Shown one piece after another: positions 12,175-21,532 of a stretch of 64,000 nucleotides of DNA. Positions within the stretch are counted from its first letter, which is position 1, and each line of letters starts with the position of its first letter. The position numbers and the translations under genes were made by a program. Under the pieces are notes generated by a model. It was not told the origin of the DNA and did not search any database. It was given only the letters and a program-made list of their open reading frames with translations. Location of the stretch: the NCBI GenBank assembly GCA_050180895.1, contig JBFXDS010000014.1, positions 31,818 to 95,817 of the forward strand. Direction: 5' to 3'. Origin of the DNA: JBGPEQ01 sp050180895 (GTDB taxonomy: Bacteria > Pseudomonadota > Alphaproteobacteria > Dongiales > Dongiaceae).

Positions 12175-12483
12175 GTGACCATCGGCCTCGCCCACTACCT
12201 CACCGTCGCCGCGATCCTGTTCACACTCGGGATCTTCGGCATCTTCCTCAACCGCAAGAACGTGATCATCATCCTGATGTCGGTGGAGCTGATGCTGCTC
12301 GCCGTGAATCTCAACCTCGTCGCGTTCTCCGCCCATCTCGGCGATCTCGTCGGCCAGATCTTCGCCATGTTCGTGCTGACGGTGGCGGCGGCCGAGGCCG
12401 CCATCGGCCTCGCCATCCTCGTCGTCTATTTCCGCAATCGCGGCTCGATCGCGGTCGAAGACATCAACGTGATGAAGGGCTGA
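12175..12483 (+). CDS. nuoK: NADH-quinone oxidoreductase subunit K
   Basis: Small antiporter-related membrane subunit, 102 residues, three hydrophobic segments. Two membrane-embedded glutamates are visible, in MSVELMLLAVNLNLV and in AAAEAAIGLAILV. The start is GTG at 12175, one base after the nuoJ stop, the only start that gives the standard length. Confidence 0.96.
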   Translation: MTIGLAHYLTVAAILFTLGIFGIFLNRKNVIIILMSVELMLLAVNLNLVAFSAHLGDLVGQIFAMFVLTVAAAEAAIGLAILVVYFRNRGSIAVEDINVMKG

Positions 12484-12486
12484 CCC

Positions 12487-14469
12487 GTGATCGACGCCAC
12501 CATCGTCTTCCTGCCGCTCGCGGGTGCGCTGATCGCCGGCCTGTTCTGCGGACAGATCGGCGACCGGCTGGCGCAGTACGTGACCTGCGCCGCGATGCTG
12601 CTGTCGATGGCGCTGTCGATCTACGTCTTCGTCGACGTCGCCTATCTCGGCAACGCGCGGACGACGGAGCTGTTCACCTGGTTCGATGTCGGCACCTTCG
12701 AGGCCTCCTGGTCGCTGCGGGTCGATTCGCTCACCGCGGTCATGCTGGTCGTGGTCACCGTCGTCTCCGCCATGGTCCATGTCTATTCGGTCGGCTACAT
12801 GGCGCACGACCCCTCGATCCCGCGCTTCATGTGCTATCTCAGCCTGTTCACCTTCTGCATGCTGATGCTGGTGACGGCCGACAACTTCATGCAGATGTTC
12901 TTCGGCTGGGAGGGCGTCGGCCTCTGCTCCTACCTGCTGATCGGCTTCTGGTACGACCGGCCGTCGGCCAATGCGGCGGCCATCAAGGCCTTCCTCGTCA
13001 ACCGGGTCGGCGATTTCGGCTTCGCGCTCGGCATCATGGGCGTGTTCCTGGTGTTCAATTCGGTCGAGTTCGACACGGTGTTCGCGGCCGCGCCGGGCAA
13101 GGTCGGCACAACGATCCAGTTCCTCAGCTGGAACATGGATACGCTGACCATCCTGTGCCTGCTGCTGTTCATCGGCGCCATGGGCAAGTCGGCGCAGCTC
13201 CTGCTGCATACCTGGCTGCCCGACGCCATGGAGGGCCCGACGCCGGTCTCGGCGCTGATCCATGCCGCCACCATGGTCACCGCCGGCGTGTTCATGGTCT
13301 GCCGCCTGTCGCCGATGTTCGAGCTGGCGCCCGACGCACTCGCCGTCGTCACGCTGATCGGCGCGGCGACGGCCTTCTTCGCCGCGACGGTGGGGTTGTG
13401 CCAGAACGACATCAAGCGCGTCATCGCCTATTCCACCTGCAGCCAGCTCGGCTACATGTTCTTCGCCGCCGGCGTCTCGGCCTACGGCGCCGCGATGTTT
13501 CACCTGTTCACCCACGCCTTCTTCAAGGCGCTGCTGTTCCTCGGCGCCGGCTCTGTGATCCATGCCATGTCAGGCGAGCAGGACATGCGCAAGATGGGCG
13601 GCCTCGCCCGGCTGGTGCCGAAGACCTACCTGCTCATGTGGGTCGGCAGCCTGGCGCTCGCGGGCATCGGCATTCCCGGCACGATCATCGGCTTCGCCGG
13701 CTTCGATTCCAAGGACATCATCCTCGAGTCCGCCTGGGCGGCGCATTCCGGCATCGGCCGCTTCGCCTTCTGGCTCGGCATCGCCGCGGCGCTGATGACG
13801 GCGTTCTATTCCTGGCGGCTGCTATTCATGACCTTCCACGGCACGTCGCGGGCCGACCACCACGCGCTCGAGCATGCGCATGAGTCGCCGTGGATCATGC
13901 TGGCGCCGCTGGTGGTGCTGGCGACCGGCGCCGCCGTGGCCGGCATGGTGTTCTACGGATCGTTCGTCGGCGGCGAGGATCTGATGGCTCGGTTCTGGGG
14001 CGGTCCCGAGGACTCGCCCTACGCGCCGTATCTGCACGCCTTCGCCGAATCGCATGCAATTCACGCTGCCCACGAGGCGCCGTTCTGGGTCAAGGCGGCG
14101 CCCCTGGTCGTCGCCCTCGGCGGCATCGCGCTGGCCTATCAGATGTATATCCGCGACCCGCGCCTGCCCCAGCGGCTGGCGCAGCGCTTCCGCGGTCTCT
14201 ACCTCTTCCTGCTGAACAAGTGGTATTTCGACGAGCTGTACGATCGGCTGTTCGTGCGGCCGGCGCTGCTCCTCGGCCAAGGCCTGTGGAAGGCCGGCGA
14301 CGGCGCGGTGATCGACGGCGTCGGCCCCGACGGCGTCGCCGCGGCGACGCAGAGCCTGGCACGGCGGGCGAGCCGGCTGCAGAGCGGCTATGTCTATCAC
14401 TACGCCTTCGTCATGCTGATCGGCGTCGTGCTGCTGATCTCCTGGTATCTCTTCGTGCGGGCGCGGTAG
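12487..14469 (+). CDS. nuoL: NADH-quinone oxidoreductase subunit L
   Basis: Largest antiporter-like proton-pumping subunit, 660 residues, with many hydrophobic segments and a long C-terminal lateral helix. Signatures: FFGWEGVGLCSYLLIGFWY (the key Glu), MGKSAQLLLHTWLPDAMEGP (the key Lys) and VSALIHAATMVTAGVF. The start is GTG at 12487, three bases after the nuoK stop. Confidence 0.97.
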   Translation: MIDATIVFLPLAGALIAGLFCGQIGDRLAQYVTCAAMLLSMALSIYVFVDVAYLGNARTTELFTWFDVGTFEASWSLRVDSLTAVMLVVVTVVSAMVHVYSVGYMAHDPSIPRFMCYLSLFTFCMLMLVTADNFMQMFFGWEGVGLCSYLLIGFWYDRPSANAAAIKAFLVNRVGDFGFALGIMGVFLVFNSVEFDTVFAAAPGKVGTTIQFLSWNMDTLTILCLLLFIGAMGKSAQLLLHTWLPDAMEGPTPVSALIHAATMVTAGVFMVCRLSPMFELAPDALAVVTLIGAATAFFAATVGLCQNDIKRVIAYSTCSQLGYMFFAAGVSAYGAAMFHLFTHAFFKALLFLGAGSVIHAMSGEQDMRKMGGLARLVPKTYLLMWVGSLALAGIGIPGTIIGFAGFDSKDIILESAWAAHSGIGRFAFWLGIAAALMTAFYSWRLLFMTFHGTSRADHHALEHAHESPWIMLAPLVVLATGAAVAGMVFYGSFVGGEDLMARFWGGPEDSPYAPYLHAFAESHAIHAAHEAPFWVKAAPLVVALGGIALAYQMYIRDPRLPQRLAQRFRGLYLFLLNKWYFDELYDRLFVRPALLLGQGLWKAGDGAVIDGVGPDGVAAATQSLARRASRLQSGYVYHYAFVMLIGVVLLISWYLFVRAR

Positions 14470-14473
14470 GCGG

Positions 14474-16039
14474 ATGACCGACTTCCCCTACCTGCTGTCG
14501 ATCGTCACCTTCCTGCCGCTGGCGGGCGCGGTGATGATTCTGTTCGTCGTGCGCGGTACGCCGGACGAGGTCGCCCGGCAATCGCGCTGGGCGGCCTGGT
14601 GGGTCTCGCTGGCGACGTTCCTGCTGTCGCTGCTGGTCTGGTTCGGCTTCGACCGCAATTCCGCCGAGTTCCAGTTCGTCGAGAGGGTCGACTGGATGCC
14701 GGCCTTCGGCGTTTCCTACCATATGGGCGTGGACGGCATCTCCGTCATGTTCGTGCTGCTGTCGACCTTGCTGACGCCGCTCTGCGTCCTCGCCAGCTGG
14801 GAGGCGATCCAGACCCGCGTGAAGGAGTACATGATCTCCTTCCTGGTGCTGGAGACCCTGATGGTCGGCACCTTCTGCGCCCTCGACTTCATCGCCTTCT
14901 ACATGTTCTTCGAGGGCGTGCTGATCCCGATGTTCCTGATCATCGGCGTGTGGGGCGGGCCGCGGCGCATCTATTCGGCCTTCAAGTTCTTCCTCTACAC
15001 CTTCCTCGGCTCGGTCCTGATGCTGGTGGCCGTGCTGGCGATCTACTTCCAGACGGGCACGACCGATATCCCGACGGCGATGCAGCACGATTTCCCGCCG
15101 GACATGCAGACCTGGCTGTGGCTGGCCTTCCTCGCCTCCTTCGCGGTGAAGGTGCCGATGTGGCCCGTGCATACCTGGCTGCCCGACGCCCATGTCGAGG
15201 CGCCCACGGCCGGCTCGGTCATCCTGGCCGGCGTGCTGCTGAAGATCGGCGGCTACGGCTTCCTGCGGTTCTCGCTGCCGATGCTGCCGGTCGCCTCCAC
15301 CGAGTTCACGCCGCTGATCTTCACCCTCAGCATCGTGGCGGTCATCTACACCTCGCTGGTGGCGCTCGCCCAGCAGGACATGAAGAAGCTCATCGCCTAT
15401 TCCTCGGTCGCGCATATGGGCTTCGTCACCGCCGGCATCTTCGCGCCGAACCTCCAGGGCATCCAGGGCGCCATCTTCCAGATGCTCAGCCACGGCATCG
15501 TCTCGGCGGCCTTGTTCCTCTGCGTCGGCGTCGTCTACGACCGCATGCATTCCCGCGAGATCTCCACCTATGGCGGGCTGGTCCATCGCATGCCGGCCCA
15601 TGCGGCGGTCTTCATGGTCTTCATGCTGGCGTCGGTCGGTCTGCCCGGCACCAGCGGCTTCATCGGCGAGTTCATGGTCATGGTCGGGCTGTTCCAGGTG
15701 AACACCTGGGTGGCGGCCTTCATCTGCACGGGCATCATCCTGGGCGCCGCCTACATGCTCTGGCTGTACCGCCGCGTGATCTTCGGCGAGCTGACCAAGG
15801 ACAGCCTCAAGTCCATCCTCGACCTCGATCGCCGCGAAATCGCGGTGTTCGCGCCGCTGGTCGCGATCGTGCTGTGGATGGGCATCTATCCGGCGTCGTT
15901 CTTCGCGGTCATGGAGCCGTCGGTCGACAAGCTGATCCAGCAGTTCGAGGTCAGACGCGCCGCCGCCATCGAGGACGGCGTGCTCGATCCCGACGGGGCG
16001 CTCGCGCGGCTCTCGTGGAACGCAGAGGGCACCCGATGA
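14474..16039 (+). CDS. nuoM: NADH-quinone oxidoreductase subunit M
   Basis: Second antiporter-like proton-pumping subunit, 521 residues. Signatures: the Glu-bearing FYMFFEGVLIPMFLIIG, FAVKVPMWPVHTWLPDAHVE and SVAHMGFVTAGIF. Multi-spanning membrane protein. ATG at 14474 is four bases after nuoL, and the stop overlaps nuoN in ATGA. Confidence 0.97.
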   Translation: MTDFPYLLSIVTFLPLAGAVMILFVVRGTPDEVARQSRWAAWWVSLATFLLSLLVWFGFDRNSAEFQFVERVDWMPAFGVSYHMGVDGISVMFVLLSTLLTPLCVLASWEAIQTRVKEYMISFLVLETLMVGTFCALDFIAFYMFFEGVLIPMFLIIGVWGGPRRIYSAFKFFLYTFLGSVLMLVAVLAIYFQTGTTDIPTAMQHDFPPDMQTWLWLAFLASFAVKVPMWPVHTWLPDAHVEAPTAGSVILAGVLLKIGGYGFLRFSLPMLPVASTEFTPLIFTLSIVAVIYTSLVALAQQDMKKLIAYSSVAHMGFVTAGIFAPNLQGIQGAIFQMLSHGIVSAALFLCVGVVYDRMHSREISTYGGLVHRMPAHAAVFMVFMLASVGLPGTSGFIGEFMVMVGLFQVNTWVAAFICTGIILGAAYMLWLYRRVIFGELTKDSLKSILDLDRREIAVFAPLVAIVLWMGIYPASFFAVMEPSVDKLIQQFEVRRAAAIEDGVLDPDGALARLSWNAEGTR

Positions 16040-17478
16040 GCCTGACCTACCTGCCGGCGCTGCCGGAGATCTTCCTGGCGGTCGCCGGGCTCGCCCTGCT
16101 GGCGCTCGGCGTCTTCCTGCGCGGCGACCCGACCAACCGCATCGCCTGGCTGTCGGTGCTGGCGCTGATCGTCGCGGGCGTCCTGCTGTTCTGGGATGCG
16201 CCGGGCGGGCGGGTGACGGCCTTCGGCGGGTCCTTCATCACCGATCCGTTCGCCCTGTTCTTCAAGGTGCTCGTGCTGATCGGCTCGGCCTTCGCCATCA
16301 TCATGTCGCTCGACTACATCGCGCGCGAGAACATGCGGCGGTTCGAGTTCCCGATCCTCATCCTGTTCGCCACGCTCGGCATGATGATGATGCTGTCGGC
16401 GAACGACCTGATCGCGCTTTATGTCGGACTGGAGCTGCAGAGCCTGGCGCTCTACGTCGTCGCCGCTTTCCAGCGGGATTCCGTGCGCTCCACGGAGGCC
16501 GGCCTCAAATACTTCGTCCTCGGCGCGTTGTCGTCGGGCATGCTGCTGTACGGCGCCTCCATGGTCTACGGCTTCGCCGGGACGACGACGTTCGACGGGC
16601 TGGCCCGCGCCTTCGCCGGCGAGGGGCCGGCCGCCCTCGGCCTCGTCGTCGGGCTGGTCTTCGTCATCGCCGGCCTCGCCTTCAAAGTGTCGGCGGTGCC
16701 GTTCCACATGTGGACGCCCGACGTTTACGAGGGCGCGCCGACGCCGGTCACCGCCTTCTTCGCCGCCGCGCCCAAGCTCGCCGCCACCGGCCTGTTCCTG
16801 CGCGTCATGGTCGGCCCGTTCCACGAGCTGCACGGCGAGTGGCTGCAGATCATCTGGTTCATCGCCGTCGCCTCGATGATCCTTGGCGCCGTCGCCGCCG
16901 TCGCCCAGACCAACATCAAGCGGCTGATGGCTTACAGCTCGATCGGCAACATCGGCTACGCCCTGGTCGGCCTGGCGCCGGGCACGCCCGAGGGCGTGCG
17001 CGGGATCCTCGTCTACATGGCGATCTATCTGTTCATGACCGTCGGCACGTTCGGCTGCATCCTGCTCATGCAGCACAAGGGCAAGTATGTCGAGGGCATC
17101 GGCGATCTCGCCGGCCTGTCGAGGACCAACCCGGCGATGGCCGCGGCCCTCGCCATCTTCATGTTCTCGCTGGCCGGCGTGCCGCCGCTGGCCGGCTTCT
17201 TCGGCAAGTTCTATGTCTTCTACGCCGCGGTTCAGGCCGGACTGATCTGGCTCGCGGTCATCGCCGTCGTCACCAGCGTGGTCTCCGCCTTCTACTATCT
17301 GCGCATCGTCAAGGTGATGTATTTCGATGAGCCCACCGCGTCCTTCGATCGCGCCTCCGGCTGGCCGATGAATGCCATCATCAGCGGATCGGCCCTGGCG
17401 GTCCTGGTCTTCCTGGTCTTCGCCGGACCGGTGCTGGACGTGGCCCAGGCTGCCGCGGCATCGCTGTTTCCGAGCTGA
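16036..17478 (+). CDS. nuoN: NADH-quinone oxidoreductase subunit N
   Basis: Third antiporter-like proton-pumping subunit, 480 residues. Signatures: LYVGLELQSLALYVVAAF, KVSAVPFHMWTPDVYEGAP and the C-terminal LAGVPPLAGFFGKFYVF. ATG at 16036 overlaps the nuoM stop. Its own stop overlaps the birA start (TGATG), so birA, coaX and rnj are likely transcribed and translated with the nuo message. Confidence 0.97.
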   Translation: MSLTYLPALPEIFLAVAGLALLALGVFLRGDPTNRIAWLSVLALIVAGVLLFWDAPGGRVTAFGGSFITDPFALFFKVLVLIGSAFAIIMSLDYIARENMRRFEFPILILFATLGMMMMLSANDLIALYVGLELQSLALYVVAAFQRDSVRSTEAGLKYFVLGALSSGMLLYGASMVYGFAGTTTFDGLARAFAGEGPAALGLVVGLVFVIAGLAFKVSAVPFHMWTPDVYEGAPTPVTAFFAAAPKLAATGLFLRVMVGPFHELHGEWLQIIWFIAVASMILGAVAAVAQTNIKRLMAYSSIGNIGYALVGLAPGTPEGVRGILVYMAIYLFMTVGTFGCILLMQHKGKYVEGIGDLAGLSRTNPAMAAALAIFMFSLAGVPPLAGFFGKFYVFYAAVQAGLIWLAVIAVVTSVVSAFYYLRIVKVMYFDEPTASFDRASGWPMNAIISGSALAVLVFLVFAGPVLDVAQAAAASLFPS

Positions 17479-18239
17479 TGGCCGCGCCGCGCCTGCCGCC
17501 CTTCTACAGCCTCGTCCGCCGCGAGCGCGTCGACAGCACCAACGAGGAGGCCAAGCGCCTGGCGGCGGCCGGCGCGCCCGCAGGCACGCTGGTCTGGGGC
17601 GGCGAGCAGCTTGCGGGCCGCGGCCGGCGCGGCCGCGGCTGGAGTTCGCCGCCGGGCAATCTCTACATGTCCCTGCTGCTGCGTCCGCGCTGTCCGCCGA
17701 CGATCGCCTGCCAGCTCAATTTCGTCGCCGCCGTGGCGCTGGCCGAGGCGGTCGGCGAATTGCTGCCGTCGGCCGCCGTGGCCCTGAAGTGGCCCAACGA
17801 CGTGCTGATCGACGGCGCCAAGGTCTCCGGCCTCCTGCTGGAGGCCGTGGCGGCGCCGGACCATGCCGTCGACTGGCTGGTCATCGGCCTCGGCGTCAAC
17901 GTCGCCAGCCATCCCGCCGATACGCCCTATCCCGCTACCAGCCTGCATCGCGCGGGCGCGGCCGGTGCCGTGCCGGCCGATGTCCTTCAGGCGTTCGCCG
18001 GGCGCTTCGCGACCTGGCACGAGACCTGGCGCGCCGCGGGCTTCGCCCCGGTGCGCGCCCGCTGGCTGGCCTCGGCGCGCGGCCTGGGCGAGCCGATCGA
18101 GGTCCGCCTCGAGCGCGAGACGCTCCGCGGCCTGTTCAGCGACCTCGACGAGAGCGGCGCGCTGATGCTTGATATGGGGAAGGCGGGCCGCCGCCCGGTC
18201 ACCACCGGCGACCTGTTCTTTCCGCAGCTCCGGGCCTAG
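17478..18239 (+). CDS. birA: Biotin--[acetyl-CoA-carboxylase] ligase (monofunctional BirA)
   Basis: Attaches biotin to biotin carboxyl carrier domains. 253 residues; there is no N-terminal winged-helix domain, so unlike the E. coli protein it cannot be a DNA-binding repressor. Visible: DSTNEEAKRLA, the biotinyl-AMP loop GRGRRGRGWSSPPGNLYMSL (a variant of GRGRxGRxW), KWPNDVLIDGAKVSGLL and GLGVNV. Its position behind nuoN with coaX and rnj next is a conserved alphaproteobacterial arrangement. Confidence 0.95.
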   Translation: MAAPRLPPFYSLVRRERVDSTNEEAKRLAAAGAPAGTLVWGGEQLAGRGRRGRGWSSPPGNLYMSLLLRPRCPPTIACQLNFVAAVALAEAVGELLPSAAVALKWPNDVLIDGAKVSGLLLEAVAAPDHAVDWLVIGLGVNVASHPADTPYPATSLHRAGAAGAVPADVLQAFAGRFATWHETWRAAGFAPVRARWLASARGLGEPIEVRLERETLRGLFSDLDESGALMLDMGKAGRRPVTTGDLFFPQLRA

Positions 18240-18241
18240 CC

Positions 18242-19024
18242 ATGCTCCTCGCCGTCAACGCCAACAACACCAACGTCAAGTTCGCCGTGTATGACGGCGA
18301 ACAGGCGCGCGGCGACTGGCGCATCCGCACGGAGAGCGCGCGCACCGCCGACGAATATGTCGTCTGGCTCAGCCAGCTGATGAGTCTGTCCGGGCTGAGG
18401 CTCGCCGACATCACCGACGCCATCATCGCTACCGTCGTGCCGCAGGCGCTGTTCAACCTCCGCATGCTCTGCGAGCGGCATCTGCGGACGAAGCCGCTGG
18501 TCGTCGGCGATCCGAGCCTGCGGCTCGGCATCGAGGTGCTGATGGACATGCCGGCCCAGGAGGTCGGCGCCGACCGGCTGGCCAACGCCGTCGGCGGTCA
18601 TGTCATGTTCGGGCGCCCGCTGATCATCGTCGATTTCGGCACCGCCACCACCTTCGACGTCGTCGACGGCCGGGGCAACTATGTCGGCGGCGCCATCGCG
18701 CCCGGCATCAACCTCAGCCTGGAAGCGCTGCACGGCGCCACGGCCATGCTGCCGCGCATCGCCGTCGCCGCGCCGAAGCGCGCCATCGGCAAGGATACGC
18801 TGACGGCCATGCAGTCCGGCATCTATTGGGGCTATGTCGGGCTGATCGAGGGCATCGTCGCGCGCATCCGCGCCGAGTTCGGCGCCGATCTCACGGTCGT
18901 CGCCACCGGCGGCTTGGCGCCGCTCTTCGCCAAGGCGACGCCGGTGATCGAGGCGCACGAGCCGGAGATCACCATGCGCGGCCTGGTCGAGATCTTCCGC
19001 CGCAACCGGAGCGCGCCGGCTTGA
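18242..19024 (+). CDS. coaX: Type III pantothenate kinase
   Basis: First step of CoA synthesis: ATP-dependent phosphorylation of pantothenate. 260 residues, the usual size. The acetate/sugar kinase fold is shown by the N-terminal phosphate loop, VDFGTATTFDVV with its conserved Asp, GGAIAPGINLSLEAL and VVATGGLAPLF. Oddity: the first loop reads NANNTN where the family consensus is DxGNT, so the first Asp, which binds metal and ATP in characterised enzymes, is Asn. ATG at 18242, two bases after birA. The stop overlaps the TTG start of rnj. Confidence 0.93.
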   Translation: MLLAVNANNTNVKFAVYDGEQARGDWRIRTESARTADEYVVWLSQLMSLSGLRLADITDAIIATVVPQALFNLRMLCERHLRTKPLVVGDPSLRLGIEVLMDMPAQEVGADRLANAVGGHVMFGRPLIIVDFGTATTFDVVDGRGNYVGGAIAPGINLSLEALHGATAMLPRIAVAAPKRAIGKDTLTAMQSGIYWGYVGLIEGIVARIRAEFGADLTVVATGGLAPLFAKATPVIEAHEPEITMRGLVEIFRRNRSAPA

Positions 19025-20679
19025 ACCGCGCCGCGCCGGCCGAGCTCCTCTTCCTGCCGCTGGGCGGGGCAGGGGAGATCGGCATGAACCTCAACCTCTA
19101 CGGCTATGGCGGCAAGTGGCTGATGGTCGATCTCGGCGTCACCTTCGGCGACGAGCGCACGCCGGGCATCGAGGTGATCATGCCCGACATCGGCTTCATC
19201 GAGGCCCGCCGCGACGACCTCGTCGGCCTCGTCCTGACCCACGGCCACGAGGATCATATCGGCGCCGTGCCCTATCTGTGGCCGCGGCTGCGCTGCCCGA
19301 TCTACGCGACGCCCTTTACCGCCGCGCTGGTCCGCCGCAAGCTGCGCGAGGTCGGCGAGGCCGACGCCGCCGACATCACGGAGATCCCGATGTCGGGCCG
19401 CTTCAGCCTGCCGCCCTTCGAGCTGGAGCTGGTGACGCTGACCCACTCGATCCCCGAACCGAACGCGGTAGTCATCCGGACGCCGCTCGGCGTGCTGCTG
19501 CACACCGGCGACTGGAAGCTCGATCCGGAGCCGCTCGTCGGGCCGGTGGCCGACGAGGCGGCGCTGCGCCGGCTGGGCGAGGAGGGCGTCCTCGCCATGG
19601 TCTGCGATTCCACCAACGCGCTCGTGCATGGCGCCTCCGGCTCCGAGGCCGAGGTGCGCGACAGCCTCGAGGAGCTGGTCGGCCGCCTGCCCGGTCGCGT
19701 CGCCGTCGCCTCCTTCGCCAGCAACGTGGCGCGGCTGGAATCGATCGCCCGCGCCGCCGCCGCCCATGGCCGCGACGTCGCGCTCGTCGGCCGCTCGCTC
19801 TGGCGGATCGCCGAAGCGGCGCGCGCCAGCGGCTACCTCGCCGACCTGCCGCCCTTCGTCACGGAGCACGATGTCGGCTATCTCCCGCGCGAGAAGGTGC
19901 TGATGATCTGCACCGGCAGCCAGGGCGAGCCGCGCTCGGCCCTGGCCCGTATCGCCCGCGAGGAGCATCCCAACGTGGTCCTGGAACGGGGCGATTCCGT
20001 GATCTTCTCCTCGCGCATCATCCCCGGCAACGAGCGCGCCATCGGCGAGCTGCAGAACGCCCTCGTCCGCCTCGGCGTCGAGGTGCTGACCGAGCGCGAC
20101 CATTTCATCCATGTCTCCGGCCATCCCGCGCGCGACGAGCTGACCTCCATGTACCAGTGGGTGCGGCCGAAGATCGCCGTTCCCGTGCATGGCGAGCTGC
20201 GCCACCTGGCCGCCCATGCGCGCCTCGCCGAGAGCTGCCAGGTGTCGCAGGCCCTGGTGATCGAGAACGGCGATCTCATCCGGCTGGCGCCCGGCCGGGC
20301 CGAGGTGACCGATCGCGTTGCCGCCGGCCGGCTGGGGCTGGACGGCAAGGCGATCATACCGCTCGACGGCATGGTCATGCGCACGCGCCACCGCACGGTG
20401 TGGAATGGCGCCGCCGTCGCCACGCTGGTGCTGGACAAGGCGGGCAGGCTCAAGGCCGATCCGCAGGTCACGGTGCACGGCCTGCTCGATCCCGAGCTCG
20501 ACACCGACCGTCTCGACGAGGTGCGAGGGGCGGTGCGCGCGGCGGTCGCCGCGCTGTCCGGCGACGACCGCGAGGATGACGCCGCCGTCAAGGAGGCGGC
20601 GCGGCTTGCGGTTCGCCGCACGCTGCATGCCAGCCACGGCAAGAAGCCAGTCACCGACGTGCATGTCGTCCGCGTGTAG
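19021..20679 (+). CDS. rnj: Ribonuclease J
   Basis: Metallo-beta-lactamase/beta-CASP ribonuclease with 5'-3' exonuclease and endonuclease activity in mRNA decay and rRNA maturation. 552 residues. Zinc ligands are visible in LTHGHEDHIGA, TLTHSIPEPNA and LLHTGDWKLD; beta-CASP motifs include CTGSQGEPRSAL and the C-terminal HVSGHPARDEL and PVHGELRHL. The start is most likely TTG at 19021, inside the coaX stop (TTGA), with GGAG nine bases upstream and full family length; an ATG at 19084 would cut into the first conserved strand. Confidence 0.93.
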   Translation: MNRAAPAELLFLPLGGAGEIGMNLNLYGYGGKWLMVDLGVTFGDERTPGIEVIMPDIGFIEARRDDLVGLVLTHGHEDHIGAVPYLWPRLRCPIYATPFTAALVRRKLREVGEADAADITEIPMSGRFSLPPFELELVTLTHSIPEPNAVVIRTPLGVLLHTGDWKLDPEPLVGPVADEAALRRLGEEGVLAMVCDSTNALVHGASGSEAEVRDSLEELVGRLPGRVAVASFASNVARLESIARAAAAHGRDVALVGRSLWRIAEAARASGYLADLPPFVTEHDVGYLPREKVLMICTGSQGEPRSALARIAREEHPNVVLERGDSVIFSSRIIPGNERAIGELQNALVRLGVEVLTERDHFIHVSGHPARDELTSMYQWVRPKIAVPVHGELRHLAAHARLAESCQVSQALVIENGDLIRLAPGRAEVTDRVAAGRLGLDGKAIIPLDGMVMRTRHRTVWNGAAVATLVLDKAGRLKADPQVTVHGLLDPELDTDRLDEVRGAVRAAVAALSGDDREDDAAVKEAARLAVRRTLHASHGKKPVTDVHVVRV

Positions 20680-20753
20680 CAAGCGGCGCTGGACAATCCC
20701 CGGCCGGCGCCTAGATTAGCCACTGGGAGTTAAGATGCGTTGCATTCGCGCCG

Positions 20754-20838
20754 GTGCGTCCTTCGACAAGCTCAGGATGAGGGGGAGTCTTCGTGGCAGG
20801 AAGAAGAGCCCTCATCCTGAGCTTGTCGAAGGACGCAC
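20754..20838 (+). repeat. 84-bp palindromic repeat, family A, copy 2
   Basis: Near-perfect inverted repeat with about 30-bp arms (GTGCGTCCTTCGACAAGCTC then AGGATGAGGG) and a spacer containing TCTTCGTGGCA. It fills most of the 204-bp gap between rnj and mce. It differs from copy 1 by the AAGCTC/GAGCTT variant, changed together in both arms, so pairing is preserved. Confidence 0.93.
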
Positions 20839-20883
20839 GACGTCGATCCGAGCCGCCCATCGATTCATCGGGATGCCGGCCCC

Positions 20884-21288
20884 ATGATCGGACGCCTCAA
20901 TCACGTCGCCATCGCCGTGCCGGACCTGGCCGCCGCCGCCGCGCTCTACCGCGATACGCTGGGCGCCCGGGTGTCGGCGCCGGTGCCGCAGCCGGCGCAC
21001 GGCGTGACCGTGGTCTTCGTCGAGCTGCCGAACACCAAGATCGAGCTGTTGCATCCCCTCGGCGACAACTCGCCGATCGCCGGCTTCCTGCAGAAGAACG
21101 CCGGCGGCGGCATCCATCATGTCTGCTACGAGGTCGAGGACATCCGCGCCGCCCGTGACCGGCTCAAGGCCGCCGGCGCGCGCGTCCTCGGCGACGGCGA
21201 GCCCCGCATCGGCGCCCACGACAAGCCCGTGCTGTTCCTGCACCCGAAGGATTTCTGCGGCACCCTGATCGAGCTGGAGCAGGCCTGA
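20884..21288 (+). CDS. mce: Methylmalonyl-CoA epimerase
   Basis: Interconverts (2R)- and (2S)-methylmalonyl-CoA in propionyl-CoA catabolism. 134 residues, a vicinal-oxygen-chelate fold of two repeats. Metal ligands expected for the family are present: His in RLNHVAIAVPD, His in GGIHHVCYEV and Glu in LIELEQA; Glu of ELPNTKIELL is also conserved. ATG at 20884. The DUF1467 gene follows one base later, and the rnj-mce-DUF1467 order is common in alphaproteobacteria. Confidence 0.95.
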   Translation: MIGRLNHVAIAVPDLAAAAALYRDTLGARVSAPVPQPAHGVTVVFVELPNTKIELLHPLGDNSPIAGFLQKNAGGGIHHVCYEVEDIRAARDRLKAAGARVLGDGEPRIGAHDKPVLFLHPKDFCGTLIELEQA

Positions 21289-21289
21289 G

Positions 21290-21526
21290 ATGGGCTGGAT
21301 CGCCGGAGTCTTCGTCTACGCGCTGATCTGGTTCATCGTGCTGTTCACCGTGCTGCCTTGGGGCGTCCGCGTGCCCGACAATCCCGAGCCCGGCCACGCG
21401 CCGAGCGCGCCGATCAATCCGCATATCGGCGTGAAGCTGATCGCCACCTCCCTCGTCTCGGCCGTGATCTGGCTCATCGTCTGGTACGTGATGGAGAGCG
21501 GCTGGGTATCGTTTCGTCCGGCGTAG
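21290..21526 (+). CDS. DUF1467 family small membrane protein
   Basis: 78 residues with two hydrophobic segments (about residues 5-25 and 48-68) separated by a Pro-rich loop. The motif VYALIWFIVLFTVLPWGVRV is diagnostic of DUF1467, a family found next to mce in alphaproteobacteria. Predicted inner-membrane protein. The function is unknown, and context offers only association with the mce gene. Confidence 0.9.
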   Translation: MGWIAGVFVYALIWFIVLFTVLPWGVRVPDNPEPGHAPSAPINPHIGVKLIATSLVSAVIWLIVWYVMESGWVSFRPA

Positions 21527-21532
21527 GCGGCG

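Noticed and set aside
18832..20682. 616-codon antisense frame opposite rnj
   Set aside because: Mirror frame of a highly biased GC-rich gene; low-complexity composition and no motif.
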